A stretch of DNA of 64,000 bases from Rhododendron vialii (Eukaryota > Streptophyta > Magnoliopsida > Ericales > Ericaceae), in contig NC_080562.1 in the NCBI RefSeq assembly GCF_030253575.1, forward strand, positions 43,005,852 to 43,069,851, read 5' to 3'. A program made the position numbers and the translations under genes. Shown here piece by piece: positions 11,205-24,100 of this stretch (positions within the stretch are counted from its first letter, which is position 1; each line of letters starts with the position of its first letter). The notes below the pieces were generated by a model. That model was not told where the DNA came from, searched no databases, and saw only the letters and a list, made by a program, of their open reading frames with translations.

Positions 11205-14200
11205 CTAGTTGATCTTCTTCAGAGTATTCACGTAAGTATAACTCGAAAACACCACAAAAAGCTTGCGAAACCTGCAGAATAGACAAGAAAACGTTCAAAC
11301 AAATTATACACTGGATTTTGTAAACCAGCAAGCTTGGAATGGTTTTACATAAAACTGGTTGATGCATGGAAAATAAAACCACTTTAAGTTTGTTAACCTA
11401 CCCTTAGGCCATGTCTGATAACTGTGCATCATGTATGGGTTTGAGGGATTCAACCAGATCCGTAACACCATTACCAGAAGATTACTATATAACGTATGAC
11501 ATTTTGCGGGATTAGTTTAATGGGGATAGGATATAACACAAGGGTAGGATAAAATTAGACCGTTTTGGAAAAGTTGAGGTGGGCAGTCCAAGGGGATTGG
11601 ATTGGCAATACCATGCAGTAGGTGGTACTGCTAATCCCACCATTTTGGGGAATTAGCAATCCCTTTGCACTAATAGTCCCAAGCCTCTTGACAAATCAAA
11701 CATGATCCTTGATGCAACAAAAAAGCATCTTCCAACCCACGGTCCAAGGGGATACACCGTTAATCGGGTCAACAAGCCTCAGAGGACTCATTAAGACTAC
11801 CATAATGTGAAAAAATGCCCTGTGACACTTAGTTAAGAGCTAATTCAAAAAATCACAGCTTTAGAACATGGCGAATAATGTTTGCAATGAAAGTCTACCA
11901 AGCACAAAAGCTTAATTACTGGAAGTTTGTACAGATGCTTGCCAAAGCTAATCAGCCAATCCCATATAACAAAGCAGAAGGTTGGGCTATCTTTCCTTCT
12001 TCCCTTGGATTTTGGAACAGATAAGAAAGCACACGTACCAAATCCACTGGCTCCTGTGTTGGGCCATTGCATTATAGCTTCTATTTGGACGTTCATTCAG
12101 CAGACAATGCAACTCTCCATTTTGATACATTGTGACATAAACAAGGGACAAACAGATATCAACAGGTCCACTATACTTCCGTAATATATTGTTACTGATC
12201 TGATGATAATGAGAACAGAATACACAAGATTGTAAGAAACCAGAACAAAATCAAACTTAACAGATCAATATCAAAGAAGGAAAAGAAGACGTACTAGTTC
12301 CCAAGCTTCAATATCTCTTTCTGCAGTTTCATGCAAGAGTTTGCTGCTTAAGGTACAAGGATACAGAGAGGAATAGAAAGGATAACAGTTAACCTATAAA
12401 TTCTATAGTTTTCTCACATTTGCAACCATTCAAACTGAAATCCCAGTAGTACCGTCATAACAAAGCTAAAAGACTTTGAATTGGTGTGTTCACTTGTCAT
12501 AGTCTTATGAAATTAGAGACATGCGATGGTCCTTGCAGAAGCCCCAAGGATGAGTGCAACATTTTTTGTCATTTATATACTGCTTGCGCTTGTAAACCTA
12601 TGCCCATGAAATCTACCTCTTTGCCCATGTAAGACCACAGAACGGACAAACTTTAGCAAATGGTACAAGGCAGAGAAGATAGAAGCATAGGATACTATAA
12701 ATTGTACTTCAGAAAAGATGGGTGAAAAGTCTTCCTTCCCTTGCGTAGCCAATATTTTGTTATATTAGCATCATGAGCACCAAACGAGGTAGAGGAATCA
12801 AGGAAGGAGGTAGAGAGTAAACGAGGACAAGAAACGTCCCCCCAAGGTATGCCAAACCCCAAAGAAAATGTTTTCTTTCTGTAATCCTAGACGTGCTTTT
12901 AAACAAGAAGCATCTCAAACCTACACAAGTTGTCGAGGAAAAAAGCCAGAAAAGAGAACCGGCTACAGTCACCACCACCACTAACAGTAGACATAGGACA
13001 TGTTCCATCTTCCGTCCTTGTAATTCATGTGCTTTTATTCTCAGGGTGTCTTTATGTGTGAAAGAACCCTTGTCAAGTGCAGGGAGTGCATGATATAAAT
13101 TTCTCTGAATACAGAAAGGTTAAAAATTGATTGACTGCAACTCATAAAAAACTAAGTGGAACAAAACAAAGTCTACTTACCGCATCCCAAGATTCACTTC
13201 ACGATGATTACAGTGACCCGAAACACCATAGTTATCAAAAGTAATTATCTGGAAACACCACAAAGACAAGTTATTTATCAACCACAATATGATAAGCATA
13301 GAGCACTTTGTTGCAACATAAAAAACGGAACTTTCGGAACTCCCTTGTCACACATAGATAAGCCAGCAGAGGATAAATCCAACCATGGAAAACTTATAAA
13401 GGAATTATGAAGCAGTAAATTTAGGTGCATACTGCAACAAAATCTTACCAAATCAATGGCGTGACTACGAATTTCCTCATCAATTATACTTGCCAATAAT
13501 TCACAGTTCCATACTTTGCCAAAACCATCCTAAAAAGAACAAAGTTACTTCCAGTATTTGGCGTCAACATTGTATTTGAAAATACCAAAGATGGCACAAT
13601 TTTTCAGAAGACTTTGAAGCAAGAACCTGAAAATCTGGATGGTCCAGGATTTTCACTTGTTGGACTGGAATCTATATAACAGATTAAATGTCACTATGTC
13701 AGAATATCGAGAGGCAACACCATCATCTTTTAGAAGGTCTGCACCAAACAACTCCGTATTTCGAGGAACTGAACTATATTCAAAAGTAATACGGAGTAGA
13801 ATCCTCGCACAACTAAGAGAACACTTTGATGAATACAAATGAATCCAGAGTTCAGCATCACACCAGCAGATAAAGAAAGCCTGAGATAGAACGAACACCA
13901 CCTTAAGCACTGCAGAAGCCTGATATAGCTCTTCTTTCCTAATGTTTCCCATTCCATTTGCATTGCCTAGAAACGCATGAAATCCAACTAATTAAGATTA
14001 TTAATGAGATATTTCATTGAAGAAGACAGATGTAATACGCTTTACCTCAACTTTCGTAGGAAATACAAATTAAATCGATCTAGTAAAACAAAAATAAAAA
14101 CACGAAAGTTCTTAAACAGAACTATGGATAGGCATACAAGTTTTCCAGCAACATCAAGCTTACTTCATAAATAAGAACGCTTATGTAAAGTTGAAAGATA

Positions 14201-15407
14201 TGCGACTAAAATTGATTAAAGGGCAAGGAACATTGTATTACCCGTTGACATGCAAATTATGTGTACACTATGCCCCCTGGAAGTGAGGTAGTTTATTGTA
14301 GGAGTAAAAAACCTGCAGAATTGCAATATATGACTTTCATACAATACACCCTCACAGATCAAAAAGTACAAAAAATAAAGAGGTCAAAACATAAAATTTG
14401 AACCAAAAAAAATAAAACAGTCATCCAGATCTTAGAGTTGAATTTCATTTATGATGTTCGCAAAAACGCACGTGAGAGGCAACTTCTGGATCCAACAGTG
14501 AATAGACTGGCTGTCAAGTATACAAAAATAGGCACGAAATTGTGGGAGCCACATTGTGCAAATAATTCTAGGAATCTGGTCTGCACCTAGTCACTCTCTC
14601 CTAGAAGCCACATTGACGGAACCAGCCATAAGTAACGGCCTTTCATTTGTTTTTGAGATCTATCAGCATATTTGAGTTATTCCAAGGACAACTACATTTT
14701 AAACTCTTTGTACAACTGGTGACTTGAGATGGTGAATCAAAGCTTAGCTTTGGTTTGTAGGAAGTCTTGGATCCAAATCTCTTCATCTGCATTTGTTTCC
14801 TATTGCTTTCTATTTCTCTTCTTCTCAGATTGTTCTTCTTCTTTGCTTGTTTAGATGCTTGCATCTCCACGTGCAAACGGGATTGCTCCTAAGGGTGTTA
14901 GATGACTTTACTAGAAGCTTAAGCTTTTGGATATGACAAACACTAACACTTGTTGACAAGAAATTCACAAGTGGAATCTCAACAAGTGCTGACAATTGTC
15001 TCAAAATTGCCAGTTTACAACGATAATTTTCACAAGAGAGAAGAATGAATAAACCTTAAAAACACAAACTCAATTTTAAATGCCTATAAAAGTTGCACAA
15101 CTCAAAATAAAACACAGAATGCTTCATTAGATAGGCATTCATAATTTAAAGCGTACATGGACTCATCATCAGGATGGGCAATAACCAGTAAGACGTTTCT
15201 CTGGTGAAAAGATCCACCTGAAATTGGTGGAAAACCGGTATAAACCAACGGATGCCTAAACGTACAATAAGTATGATAACATTTATAAGGATCCCCACCA
15301 TTACTTAAAAATGCAGCCTTAGAAGATGAGCGAGCTGTGTGGAGAATCTTGCACAATGTAGAAATCCACATCACAAAAACTGAAACAATAATTATGAGCC
15401 ACGCCAT
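11205..15407 (-). CDS. PIGL: N-acetylglucosaminyl-phosphatidylinositol de-N-acetylase (PIG-L family)
   Basis: Nine exons: 15,407-15,157, 14,312-14,242, 13,966-13,902, 13,671-13,627, 13,529-13,449, 13,248-13,181, 12,346-12,295, 12,199-12,039, 11,271-11,205. Total 861 nt, 286 residues, all phases consistent and no internal stop. The enzyme performs the second step of GPI-anchor synthesis, removing the acetyl group from GlcNAc-PI at the endoplasmic reticulum. Seen in the sequence: an N-terminal hydrophobic segment (residues about 3-18, the expected single membrane anchor), the metal-site signature AHPDDES at about residue 77, FTPTINYLTSRGH, STGNANGMGNIRKEELYQAS, and the second metal-site motif SGHCNHREV. 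The C-terminus reads FRKLFVVFSSYTYVN. The start ATG sits just after a CTAG, so a 5'-UTR intron may end there. Exon 7 and flanking introns are repeated in inverted orientation at 18.2-19.0 kb. Confidence 0.92.
11406..11712. mobile_element. Possible Tourist-like (PIF/Harbinger) MITE
   Basis: Left end GGCCATGTCTGATAA and the complement of the right end (about GGATCATGTTTGATT) are similar, with TTA on the left and TTG on the right as a possible 3-bp target duplication. It lies in the last intron of the PIG-L gene. Ends are imperfect. Confidence 0.4.
12318..13156. repeat. Inverted repeat arm A (839 bp), partner at 18,175-19,012
   Basis: Nearly identical, in reverse orientation, to arm B. The arm covers the 5' part of PIG-L exon 7 and the long intron between exons 6 and 7. 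Apparent differences are a few substitutions, for example within the shared 82-codon spurious frame (12,760-13,008). Arms are separated by about 5.0 kb. Confidence 0.95.
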
Positions 15408-16590
15408 CTAGCATGCTCCTACACCAGATTATGCATTATTAGATCCACAAACTCAGAGATGGAAAGAAAGAATTAACGAGTATGTCAAAACCATCAAGCA
15501 ATGGAGTGGATGCATGTCATAAAGAACTGTGTAACTTGTGGTAGATAGCATGTAGTTAGTTAGCATTCCGCAGCTCAGTTAGGAATATGGATAGTTTTTG
15601 ATTGAGTTGGGTAGAAGCTGATTTAGTTATGTGCCAGCATGCAGGTTAGTTAAGGGACTGAGATATGGAAGGAAAAGTTCAACTTTGGCACTACCCGTAC
15701 AACTAACGGAAAGCATTTCTTAGTTTCTTCGTATTTAATCATTAGTGGTATTTTAAGTTTTTCTTCACATTCACGGTACCAGACCAAATAGAAAAACGTC
15801 ACAATCACAAGACCAACAATTGAAGTTCAAAAAACTGTTACAGATCTCTTCGTCTAGCTTGAAAACAGAGGATAGATCATATTCCAGACATAGAAGTTCG
15901 AGCTCAACTTCAACTTTTCGGCAAAAACGACTTTGGGTTCCACTTAACCCCACATCCAAACCTGGTTTTCTAGTTCTCTAACTTCTGTACGTTCATCACA
16001 AACAAGATAGTACGACCAACTTACCCAAAAAAAGACAGTACGACCAAAGACTCATATATTATGAAAGAAACACACAAATCAAGAGTGCTTTGGAAACCAA
16101 TGCATTTCTTGAATTGGTGGATGGATATAAAACCAAACCCTAACCCTTTAATCAATGGATATAAAACTTGCTTGATTCTATTGACTAAAAATTGAAGATT
16201 AGCAGAAGGGAATCAACATCTGTCAGTTTTCTGGCAAATATTTGCTCCAAAATCGGTGGGTATTTTCGAATCGGACAAAGTACGTCAAAGGGAGGGAGTG
16301 GGAGAGATTATCAAGTGGAAATACTTCTAGTTCACAAATTCTACCCCCAATTCTTTTGTATTACAGTTACAACCGAAAAAGCCTCTAAAAGTCATATTCC
16401 CCCAAGGTGTCCCATATGTCTTGTCCCCGCGCCCATGCCTTGTCCCCACACTACAGATTATCACGTGGTGCCCTAGGCCTTTTTTCGCTACTTCAATGTG
16501 TAGTAGAAGAAAAGGAGCCCTAGAAACACTGAATAATTTTTCAGTCCCCGAAGTGTTTAGCTATGAAAAAAATACGCGACAAGTCCGTTT
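15408..16590. other. Upstream region or 5'-UTR intron of PIG-L, no gene seen
   Basis: AT-rich, short frames only (the 62- and 94-codon frames lack motifs). If the acceptor-like CTAG before the PIG-L ATG is used, this belongs to a 5'-UTR intron; otherwise it is the promoter. Confidence 0.35.
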
Positions 16591-18174
16591 AGGCCACGTT
16601 TGATATGGGTTGTATACCCTGTAGGGGTAGGGGGAGGGTTTGGCTATGAATCCCGCTGGTCCTTCAGGGCGTGTTTGATAGCCGGATTCAGGGGTACGAT
16701 AGGATTACGAAGGTGAAAGGGAACTCAAAAACTTTGTTTGTTTTGATTTTGATAGGCCGGATTAGCAATCCGAGGGAATTGTGAATCCCTCCATTTCACC
16801 GGATTAACCATTCCATGGGCGGGGGGGGTGGGTAATTAATAATCCTGTCCCATGGGTTTGGCTGGGGAAGAACTCCCTTTTTTAGCTATTGACACAATTA
16901 CCCCCACTGCATGTACACCATTTCATCATTTCACCAGAGAGGGAAAACGCAGCTCACCGGAAAATCAGAACAAGCTCCGGCGAATTTGTTTGGAGAGGAG
17001 ACGGGCAAGCCCACTGCATAACTTAGATCCGCGAATCAGAACAAGCCCCACTGCGAATTTGTTCGGCGAATCCGAACAAGCCCCACTACATAACTCAGAT
17101 CGGTGTGGGTTTTGATCACCGATATTGGAGTGTGCGGAGATAGAGAGGGGTGTAGAGAGAGAGATCGGGGTATGTGTGTTTTTTTTTGTTTTGGACTAAA
17201 ATGGGTTTTCAGCTGAGGAAATGAATAGTTGACACTGAAATGTGTTCTGTTTTGGACTGAAAGTCACCGAGTATAATGGTTTCTTTTTAGTATTGGCCCA
17301 ATTGGATGCTGGATGGGCAAGGGGATTAGTTATGCCCTTGTAAGGAGGTGGGCCCAAATGGTCGAGAGGGCTTGCGGCGTATTAGTTATGGCTGGGGTTT
17401 GAAGTGTTATTAAGTTATATTCCCAATTCTCTTAAAATTGGACAATTTCATCCCTCCTTGTCCCCTCCCCCAACCCCCTATTTGCTAGGGTTTTTCGATT
17501 TATAGCAGGAAAACATGAAGAAGAAGAACAACAGCAGCAGCAAATCGGAGAGAGGGAAGATGAACCAGGCCAGGTTGTGACGATGAACGCACAGCAGATT
17601 GTCTTCGACTTCGTCTTTCTGCTACTGCTGCCGTTTCTCTCTCTCTCCCTCTCTCTTTTATTATGGCGATAGGAACAAGAAAAAATTATCATGTGCATGT
17701 GTGCCATGTGTTTCTCACAACCTCACCCATCCACACTTAAAAAAATACAAAATTATCAGCATAAAAAACACTTTAAAAATTGAATTTTAATTTTTTCATA
17801 CTTATTAAAAAAACCAAATTTTATAAAAAAAAAAATTGTTTAATAATAATACTAAATTCGTTAATTTGTTAGTAAAAATAAATATTACGGCTTAAATTGT
17901 GGAAGAATAATTAAATTTGCAATTATATATAAAATGTAATACATAATTAATTTAGAAATTGCACAAGGGCAAAAGGGTCATTTGACAGCTTTTTACATCA
18001 TCCACCCTTCCTTATACCCCCAATTTATACTCCATCTAAACCAAGTACTATTTTATTCTCCTTTTGTAATACCTCATCCAAATCAAGTACTATTTCATAC
18101 CCCTTCATAAATTTTTATACGAGTAAGCTTTCTGTATTCAGAGAAAAATTTTAAATTCTCATCCAAACACAGCA
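16590..18174. mobile_element. Transposon-derived, nested non-autonomous DNA elements (borders unclear)
   Basis: Contains several end-like words: TTAGGCCACGTTTGATATGG near 16,589, GGGCGTGTTTGATAGCC near 16,668, and on the right CATCCAAACACAGCATTAG near 18,161. These resemble PIF/Harbinger or hAT MITE ends. A short TTTCTGTATTCAGAGAAA word occurs at 18,129 and again at 18,215. No coding domain was recognised. Confidence 0.35.
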
Positions 18175-19012
18175 TTAGTTTTTTATGAGTTGCAGTCAAT
18201 CAATTTTTAACCTTTCTGTATTCAGAGAAATTTATATCATGCACTCCCTGCACTTGACAAGGGTTCTTTCACACATAAAGACACCCTGAGCATAAAAGCA
18301 CATGAATTACAAGGAAGGAAGATGGAACATGTCCTATGTCTACTGTTAGTGGTGGTGATGACTGTCGCCGGTTCTCTTTTCCGGCTTTTTTCCTCGACAA
18401 CTTGTGTAGGTTTGAGATGCTTCTTGTTTAAAAGCACATCTAGGATTACAGAAAGAAAACATTTTCTTTGGGGTTTGGCATACGTTAGGGGGACGTTTCT
18501 TGTCCTCGTTTACTCTCTACCTCCTTCCTTGATTCCTCTACCTCGTTTGGTGCTCATGATGCTAATATAACAAAATATTGGCTACGCAAGAGAAGGAAGA
18601 GTTTTCACCCATCTTTTCTGAAGTACAATTTATAGTATCCTATGCTTCTATCTTCTCTGCCTTGTACCATTTGCTAAAGTTTGTCCGTTCTGTGGTCTTA
18701 CATGGGCAAAGAGGTAGATTTCACGGGCATAGGTTTACAAGCGCAAGCAGTATATAAATGACAAAAAATGTTGCACTCATCCTTGGGGCTTCTGCAAGGA
18801 CCATCGCATGTCTCTAATTTCATAAGACCATGACAAGTGAACACACCAATTCAAAGTCTTTTAGCTTTGTTATGACGGTCCTACTGGGATTTCAGTTTGA
18901 ATGGTTGCAAATGTGAGAAAACTATAGAATTTATAGGTTAACTTCTATCCTTTCTATTCCTCTCTGTATCCTTGTACCTTAAGCAGCAAACTCTTGCATG
19001 AAACTGCAGAAA
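18175..19012. repeat. Inverted repeat arm B, antisense copy of PIG-L exon 7 region
   Basis: Reverse-complement copy of arm A. The sense strand here carries the PIG-L exon 7 start (acceptor followed by CAGCAAACTCTTGCATG near 18,984) but homology stops within the exon at about 19,012, so the exon copy is partial and cannot serve the gene. Confidence 0.93.
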
Positions 19013-20152
19013 CATGAAACTATATGGTGCCCTTAGACATGAGAACTAAATTAATGGCTCCAACATTTGTTAACATACCCACACTCAACCCGAGAACATG
19101 CAATGGATAAGCATCATTCCACTCCTTCCAATCAAATAAAAGAGATAATAAAGCATACAAAAAAGCCTAGGGAAAACATCACAGTGGGAATACAAATAGT
19201 GGAAGCAGTGACATGAAAGCCTTCGAAACCTAGTTTCTCGAATTTCCCAAGTCAATAGTAGAGAGTAATACACAAATACTGTTGACGGGAACAACAATGC
19301 TTCTATGAGTATTTATTCTCTTATGACCTGAAAAGAGCAGATTATCATACGTCTCACACATTAGAAAGCAGAAACACGGCAGGGGGTCCACAATTGTTAT
19401 CTAATCCTCGTCTGATTCTACCAAAACTAGGTTCTATACTCCATGTAAGCATGCATTCCAACAGGATGCTACACATCCTCCTCTAATATGACTTTTAGAG
19501 TTCCTTCAAATATGACTTTTCACAAGCGAGCCTACATAGGTACATATAAGATTGAAATCTCATTCAAAAGGGCAAACTGGAACATATAATGCTCGTTAAT
19601 GAGAGTAGATGGGACACGTGATGTTATCAAATGTTCTGTTCAAACAAAATTCAAACAAACAAACAAAACAAAGATCAACATCAAAACATCCTATTTATAA
19701 AAATTTCTCAGAACCAAAATCCTTTACTCAAGGCTCGATCGACATGCAAATAAGCAGAATATAGCAGGAATTGCATCAAAAATAACACTCACCCGATCAA
19801 GAAGAACTTCGATGAACCCCCAATTTCAGCTGACAACCAAGCGCTCTAGAAACATCTCTCTCTGCAAGCAAAAGAAATGAACGGTCTATACATGTGCAGA
19901 GCTTTGCAATTGAAATAGCCCTATGCACAGCTCTTCCCAATCCATGAACTATGACTACGAATGAAACCCTGAAAAAATAACCATCAGAAAAAGACAGAGA
20001 GACCAACCATTCAGATCAATGTGGGCGTTGCTGTCAGAATCGCCTTCGGAAATCACATCTCAAATCTCGTCCGGTGATTGGACTAAAACTTCGAGTCTCC
20101 CGTGGAGTAAAATGAGAGTAAAGTTCGATTTGATATAATTTTGAATTAAGGG
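19013..20152 (-). promoter_or_regulatory. Possible 5'-UTR exon and promoter region for the PIG-L gene (tentative)
   Basis: Minus-strand sequence near 19,793 reads GGGTGAGTG, a good splice donor, at the end of a non-repetitive block (about 19,795-20,100). Together with the acceptor-like CTAG before the PIG-L ATG this could be a distant non-coding first exon. There is no coding frame with a motif. The inference needs transcript data and is weak. Confidence 0.2.
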
Positions 20153-20161
20153 CTGGAGTGA
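20153..20161. repeat. Left 9-bp target-site duplication of the MULE
   Basis: CTGGAGTGA, repeated at 35,830-35,838. Confidence 0.85.
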
Positions 20162-20574
20162 GAGGGCTACTACTCCTCCCCCCGGCCCCACACTCCATTT
20201 CCCATTTTACCCCCTCCCCTCCCCCCTTCTCCTGTTCCTCCCACTTTCATTAAAAAAAAATTTTTCTTCTTTTTTCTTCTTTATTTCCTTTTGTTTCTTT
20301 TTTGTTAGAATTTTTTTTTTGTTTTTTTCTCTCTATTTCCTTTTGTTTCCTTCCACTTTGAACCTTTTTTTTATTATTTTAATAATCTTTTCTATTTTTT
20401 TTATTTGTTTCTTTTCCCATTTACATCCATTCTTCTTTTTTTTTTTAGTCTTAACAATGAATAATAAAAATAACTTGTAATGAACAATAATAAATTGAAA
20501 TAAAATTTCATTTTATTATAATTGAGTACATATTGTCAAAACATGAAAATACAAAAAAACACAAATTTTAATCA

Positions 20575-20579
20575 ATATC
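20575..20579. repeat. Left 5-bp target-site duplication of the Ty3-gypsy array
   Basis: ATATC, repeated at 31,499-31,503 directly after the third LTR. No such duplication separates the two internal copies, so the whole array occupies one insertion site. Confidence 0.92.
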
Positions 20580-21158
20580 TGATATAGAACACGTGGAGGC
20601 CCAATTCCATGATCAGCTGGACCGAGCCAAGCCCCGAAAGTCCAAACGGTGTTTAATTTCAGATTACCCAAATTGGCTAAATTCGGACGAGCTCGGAATA
20701 GGCCCAAACTTGGTGGGCTGACTTAATTTCGCGCTCCGGTCAATACTCATTAACCCTAAGTTGATGATCGATGGTGCTTTTCGGCCTAATTCCTTCGTAT
20801 AGGCCTTCAATTGCGTTATTTTGCCGTTTTAGGAAAGATTTGTTTCATTAATAACTCTTAGACCATATTTCCTTTTAAGTTGATTCTTTTTGGGAAAGTC
20901 TTGTTTTTCTTTCCCGTTTTCAGTTTTAGGAAAAGCCCCAAATTATGGCACTTTTTATTTTCCAAGTTTATTTTTAGGGTTTCTAGGGTTTCAGCCTATT
21001 TAAGGGTTTGTAACCTAGAGTTTATGAAGCTTTTTGATTAATAATATTGCAGAGATTTTCTCTTTCTTTCTTGTGCGCAAGATTTGCTCGTTGCGACGAG
21101 TTGTTTATCTCGTTTGGATTAGTACGCTAACTAATCTCTCGTGAATTCCGCTGCGTCA
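20580..21158 (+). repeat. LTR 1 of Ty3-gypsy array (579 bp)
   Basis: Begins TGATATAG and ends CTGCGTCA, the TG...CA form of plant LTRs. A TATTTAAGG word near 20,998 may be the TATA box. Appears identical to LTR 2 and LTR 3. Its first 142 bases contain the codons for the polyprotein C-terminus, without an upstream frame here. Confidence 0.95.
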
Positions 21159-21160
21159 AG

Positions 21161-21172
21161 TGGTATCAGAGC
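21161..21172 (+). other. Primer binding site, initiator tRNA-Met type
   Basis: TGGTATCAGAGC, two bases after the LTR end, is the classical plant PBS complementary to the 3' end of initiator methionine tRNA. The second copy has the same site at 26,331-26,342. Confidence 0.93.
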
Positions 21173-21190
21173 AAGGCTTTGCCTGGTTCG

Positions 21191-24100
21191 ATGGCACTAA
21201 ACACAGAAGAAGACACACCCATTGACGTTGGTCGTGGGCTTACTGACCTAAGGAGGATGGTGGAGGATCAACAAGCACAGTTGACGGAGATCCGTCAGGA
21301 TACCCGCACTCAGTTCACTGAGATCCGTCAGGATACCCGCACTCAGTTCACTGAGATCCGTGAGATGCTGCAGGAGATGACTCTACAAATCCGCCAAAGG
21401 CCAGGGAGGGTTGAGGAGGATCGCGCGTTGGGATTTGCCCATCGCCAACCTCGTAACCAAGATCGGAATCGTGCCGGAGGATTTGCCCGAGGCGCAGCCG
21501 GTCGTCGTCAGATGGTAATACATGATGCTGAGAGTGAAGAATTCGAACCTGAGGATAATGAAGAACAAGAAGACCGTCTCGTTTGGCGACAACAACATCG
21601 GTTCGATGATTACCGCATGAAAGTGGACCTTCCCACGTTCAACGGTAATTTACAGATGGAAGAGTTTCTTGACTGGGTTTCAGAGGTTGAGAGGTTCCTT
21701 AATATGATGGAAGTTCCTGAGTCGAAGCAAGTAAAGATGGTCGCTTATAAACTAAAGAGCGGCGCTGCAGTTTGGTGGGACCAATTGCAGGCGAGACGAC
21801 GGAGGCAAGGAAAAGAGTCTGTGACAACATGGCGCAGAATGAAACAGCTTATGATGGAGAGGTTTTTGCCGTCTGACTATGACCAACATCTGTTCCGGTC
21901 ATACCAGAACTGTTCGCAGGGATCTAGGTCTGTTTTTGATTACACGACTGAATTCAATCGACTCTCAGAACGTAATAATCTGAGTGAGACTGAAGGTCAG
22001 CAAGTAGCGAGGTACATGAACGGGTTGAAACCCTCAATTCAGGAAAAGATAGGATTGCAGCCTGTTTGGGAAGTTGATGACGCCCTTAACTTAGCAATTA
22101 AGGCCGAACAGATGGAGCGTAAACCAGCCAATTCAGGATACCGTCGAGAGTCGTTTGTTCCTGCTGCTGATAAGGGGAAAGAGAAACAGCCAACAGTGCC
22201 TCCTTTTCAACCTAAAGTTACAGTTGGTGGTGGTTCTAAATTTGGAGGAGCTAATCAGGCAGGTAGCTCCAATAACAGGAACGTGACTAAAGCCCCTAAT
22301 CCATATGCCAAACCCTTTGGAGATAAGTGTTTTCGGTGTAGCAAGCCTGGACACCGCTCCAATGAGTGTCCAGATCGGAAGGTGGGCCTAGTAGAAGGGG
22401 GTGGCGAAGAAGATGGGCCTGAAGAGGATTGGCCAGAAGAAAATTCTTATGATGTAGATTATGCAGAAGAGGATGGGGAACGAGTGAATTGTGTGGTGCA
22501 ACGGGTGTTATTCGCGCCGAGAGCAGAAGATTCCAATCAGCGTCACAACATCTTTCGATCAAACTGTTCCATCAATCAGAAAGTATGTGACTTGATCGTG
22601 GACAGTGGGAGTTGTGAGAATTTTGTGGCAAAAAGACTGGTGGACCATTTGAAGTTGCCAACCGAACCTCATCCCTCTCCATACAGCATCGGTTGGATAA
22701 AGAAAGGCCCTACGGTGAAGGTAACTGAAATTTGTAAACTTCCTCTTTCAATTGGGAAAATTTATAGATCTGAAGTTATCTGTGATGTAATTGAGATGGA
22801 TGCTAGCCATGTACTATTAGGTAGACCCTGGCAGTTTGATGTTGATATTGTTTATAAGGGTCGTGATAATACTTATAGTTTTAATTGGGAGTCACGTAAG
22901 GTTGTTATGGCTCCTTCCAGTCATAAGGAGCCTGTCAAACCACCTAAAACAGAAGGGTCTTCGTTTCTAACAATTGCTAGTTCCGAAGCTGAATTTGTGA
23001 CAGATTTCAAGGAGTCGGAACAGGTTTATGCTATGGTGGTAAAGTCTCTGGTTGTGGAGGAAAGGGACAAAGCAAAGATTCTGATAGTTCCTATACCTAA
23101 AAAGATACAGCCATTATTGGAGGAATTTGAGGAGCTTGTAACTGAAGATGTGCCTAATGAGCTCCCTCCAATGAGAGATATTCAGCATGCGATAGATTTG
23201 GTGCCTGGGGCAAGTCTGCCCAACCTACCACATTATCGGATGAGTCCGAAGGAGAATGAGATTCTGAGGGAGAAAGTAGAGGAGTTGCTGCAGAAGGGGC
23301 ACATTCGGGAGAGTTTGAGTCCATGTGGTGTTCCAGCCTTGTTGACGCCAAAGAAAGATGGGAGTTGGCGTATGTGCGTGGACAGTCGGGCCATCAACAA
23401 AATAACCATCAAGTATAGATTTCCAATTCCTCGCCTGGATGATATGCTTGATATGTTGGATGGGTCGAAGTGGTTTTCGAAGATTGATTTGCGGAGCGGG
23501 TACCATCAGATTCGTATCCGACCGGGAGACGAATGGAAGACGGCGTTCAAAACTAAGGATGGCCTGTACGAATGGTTGGTTATGCCATTCGGCCTTTCTA
23601 ACGCGCCGAGTACTTTTATGAGGGTGATGAATCAGGTTCTGCGGCCTTTCACTGGAAAGTTTGTTGTCGTTTATTTCGACGACATACTGATTTATAGCAA
23701 GTCTGAGGAGGAGCATGTGGAGCATGTGCACCAAGTGCTGATGGTGCTGCAAGAAAATAAGCTATATATTCAACTCAAGAAGTGCAGTTTCTTGACTCGC
23801 AGCTTATTATTCTTGGGCTATGTGGTGAGTTCTGAAGGTATTCATGTGGATGAAGAGAAGGTTCGAGTTATTCGTGATTGGCCAACGCCTAAATCTGTTA
23901 CGGAAGTGAGAAGTTTCCATGGATTGGCCACCTTCTATAGGCGATTCATTCGAAATTTCAGTACTATCGTAGCACCAATCACGGAGTGCTTGAAAAAGGG
24001 CAAGTTTCTGTGGGGAAGTGAAGCGGAGCAAAGTTTCGCGCTGGTTAAAGAACGGCTTTGTACTGCACCGGTATTAGCTCTACCTAGCTTTGAGAAGATT

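Noticed and set aside
12760-13008. 82-codon minus-strand frame (and its twin at 18,322-18,570) as a conserved small gene
   Set aside because: The similarity is due to the inverted duplication of intron DNA; no motif, and the frame lies between PIG-L exons.
21179-21190. Upstream non-ATG start of Gag-Pol at 21,179
   Set aside because: The codon there is TTG; the first ATG is 21,191 in good position after the PBS.
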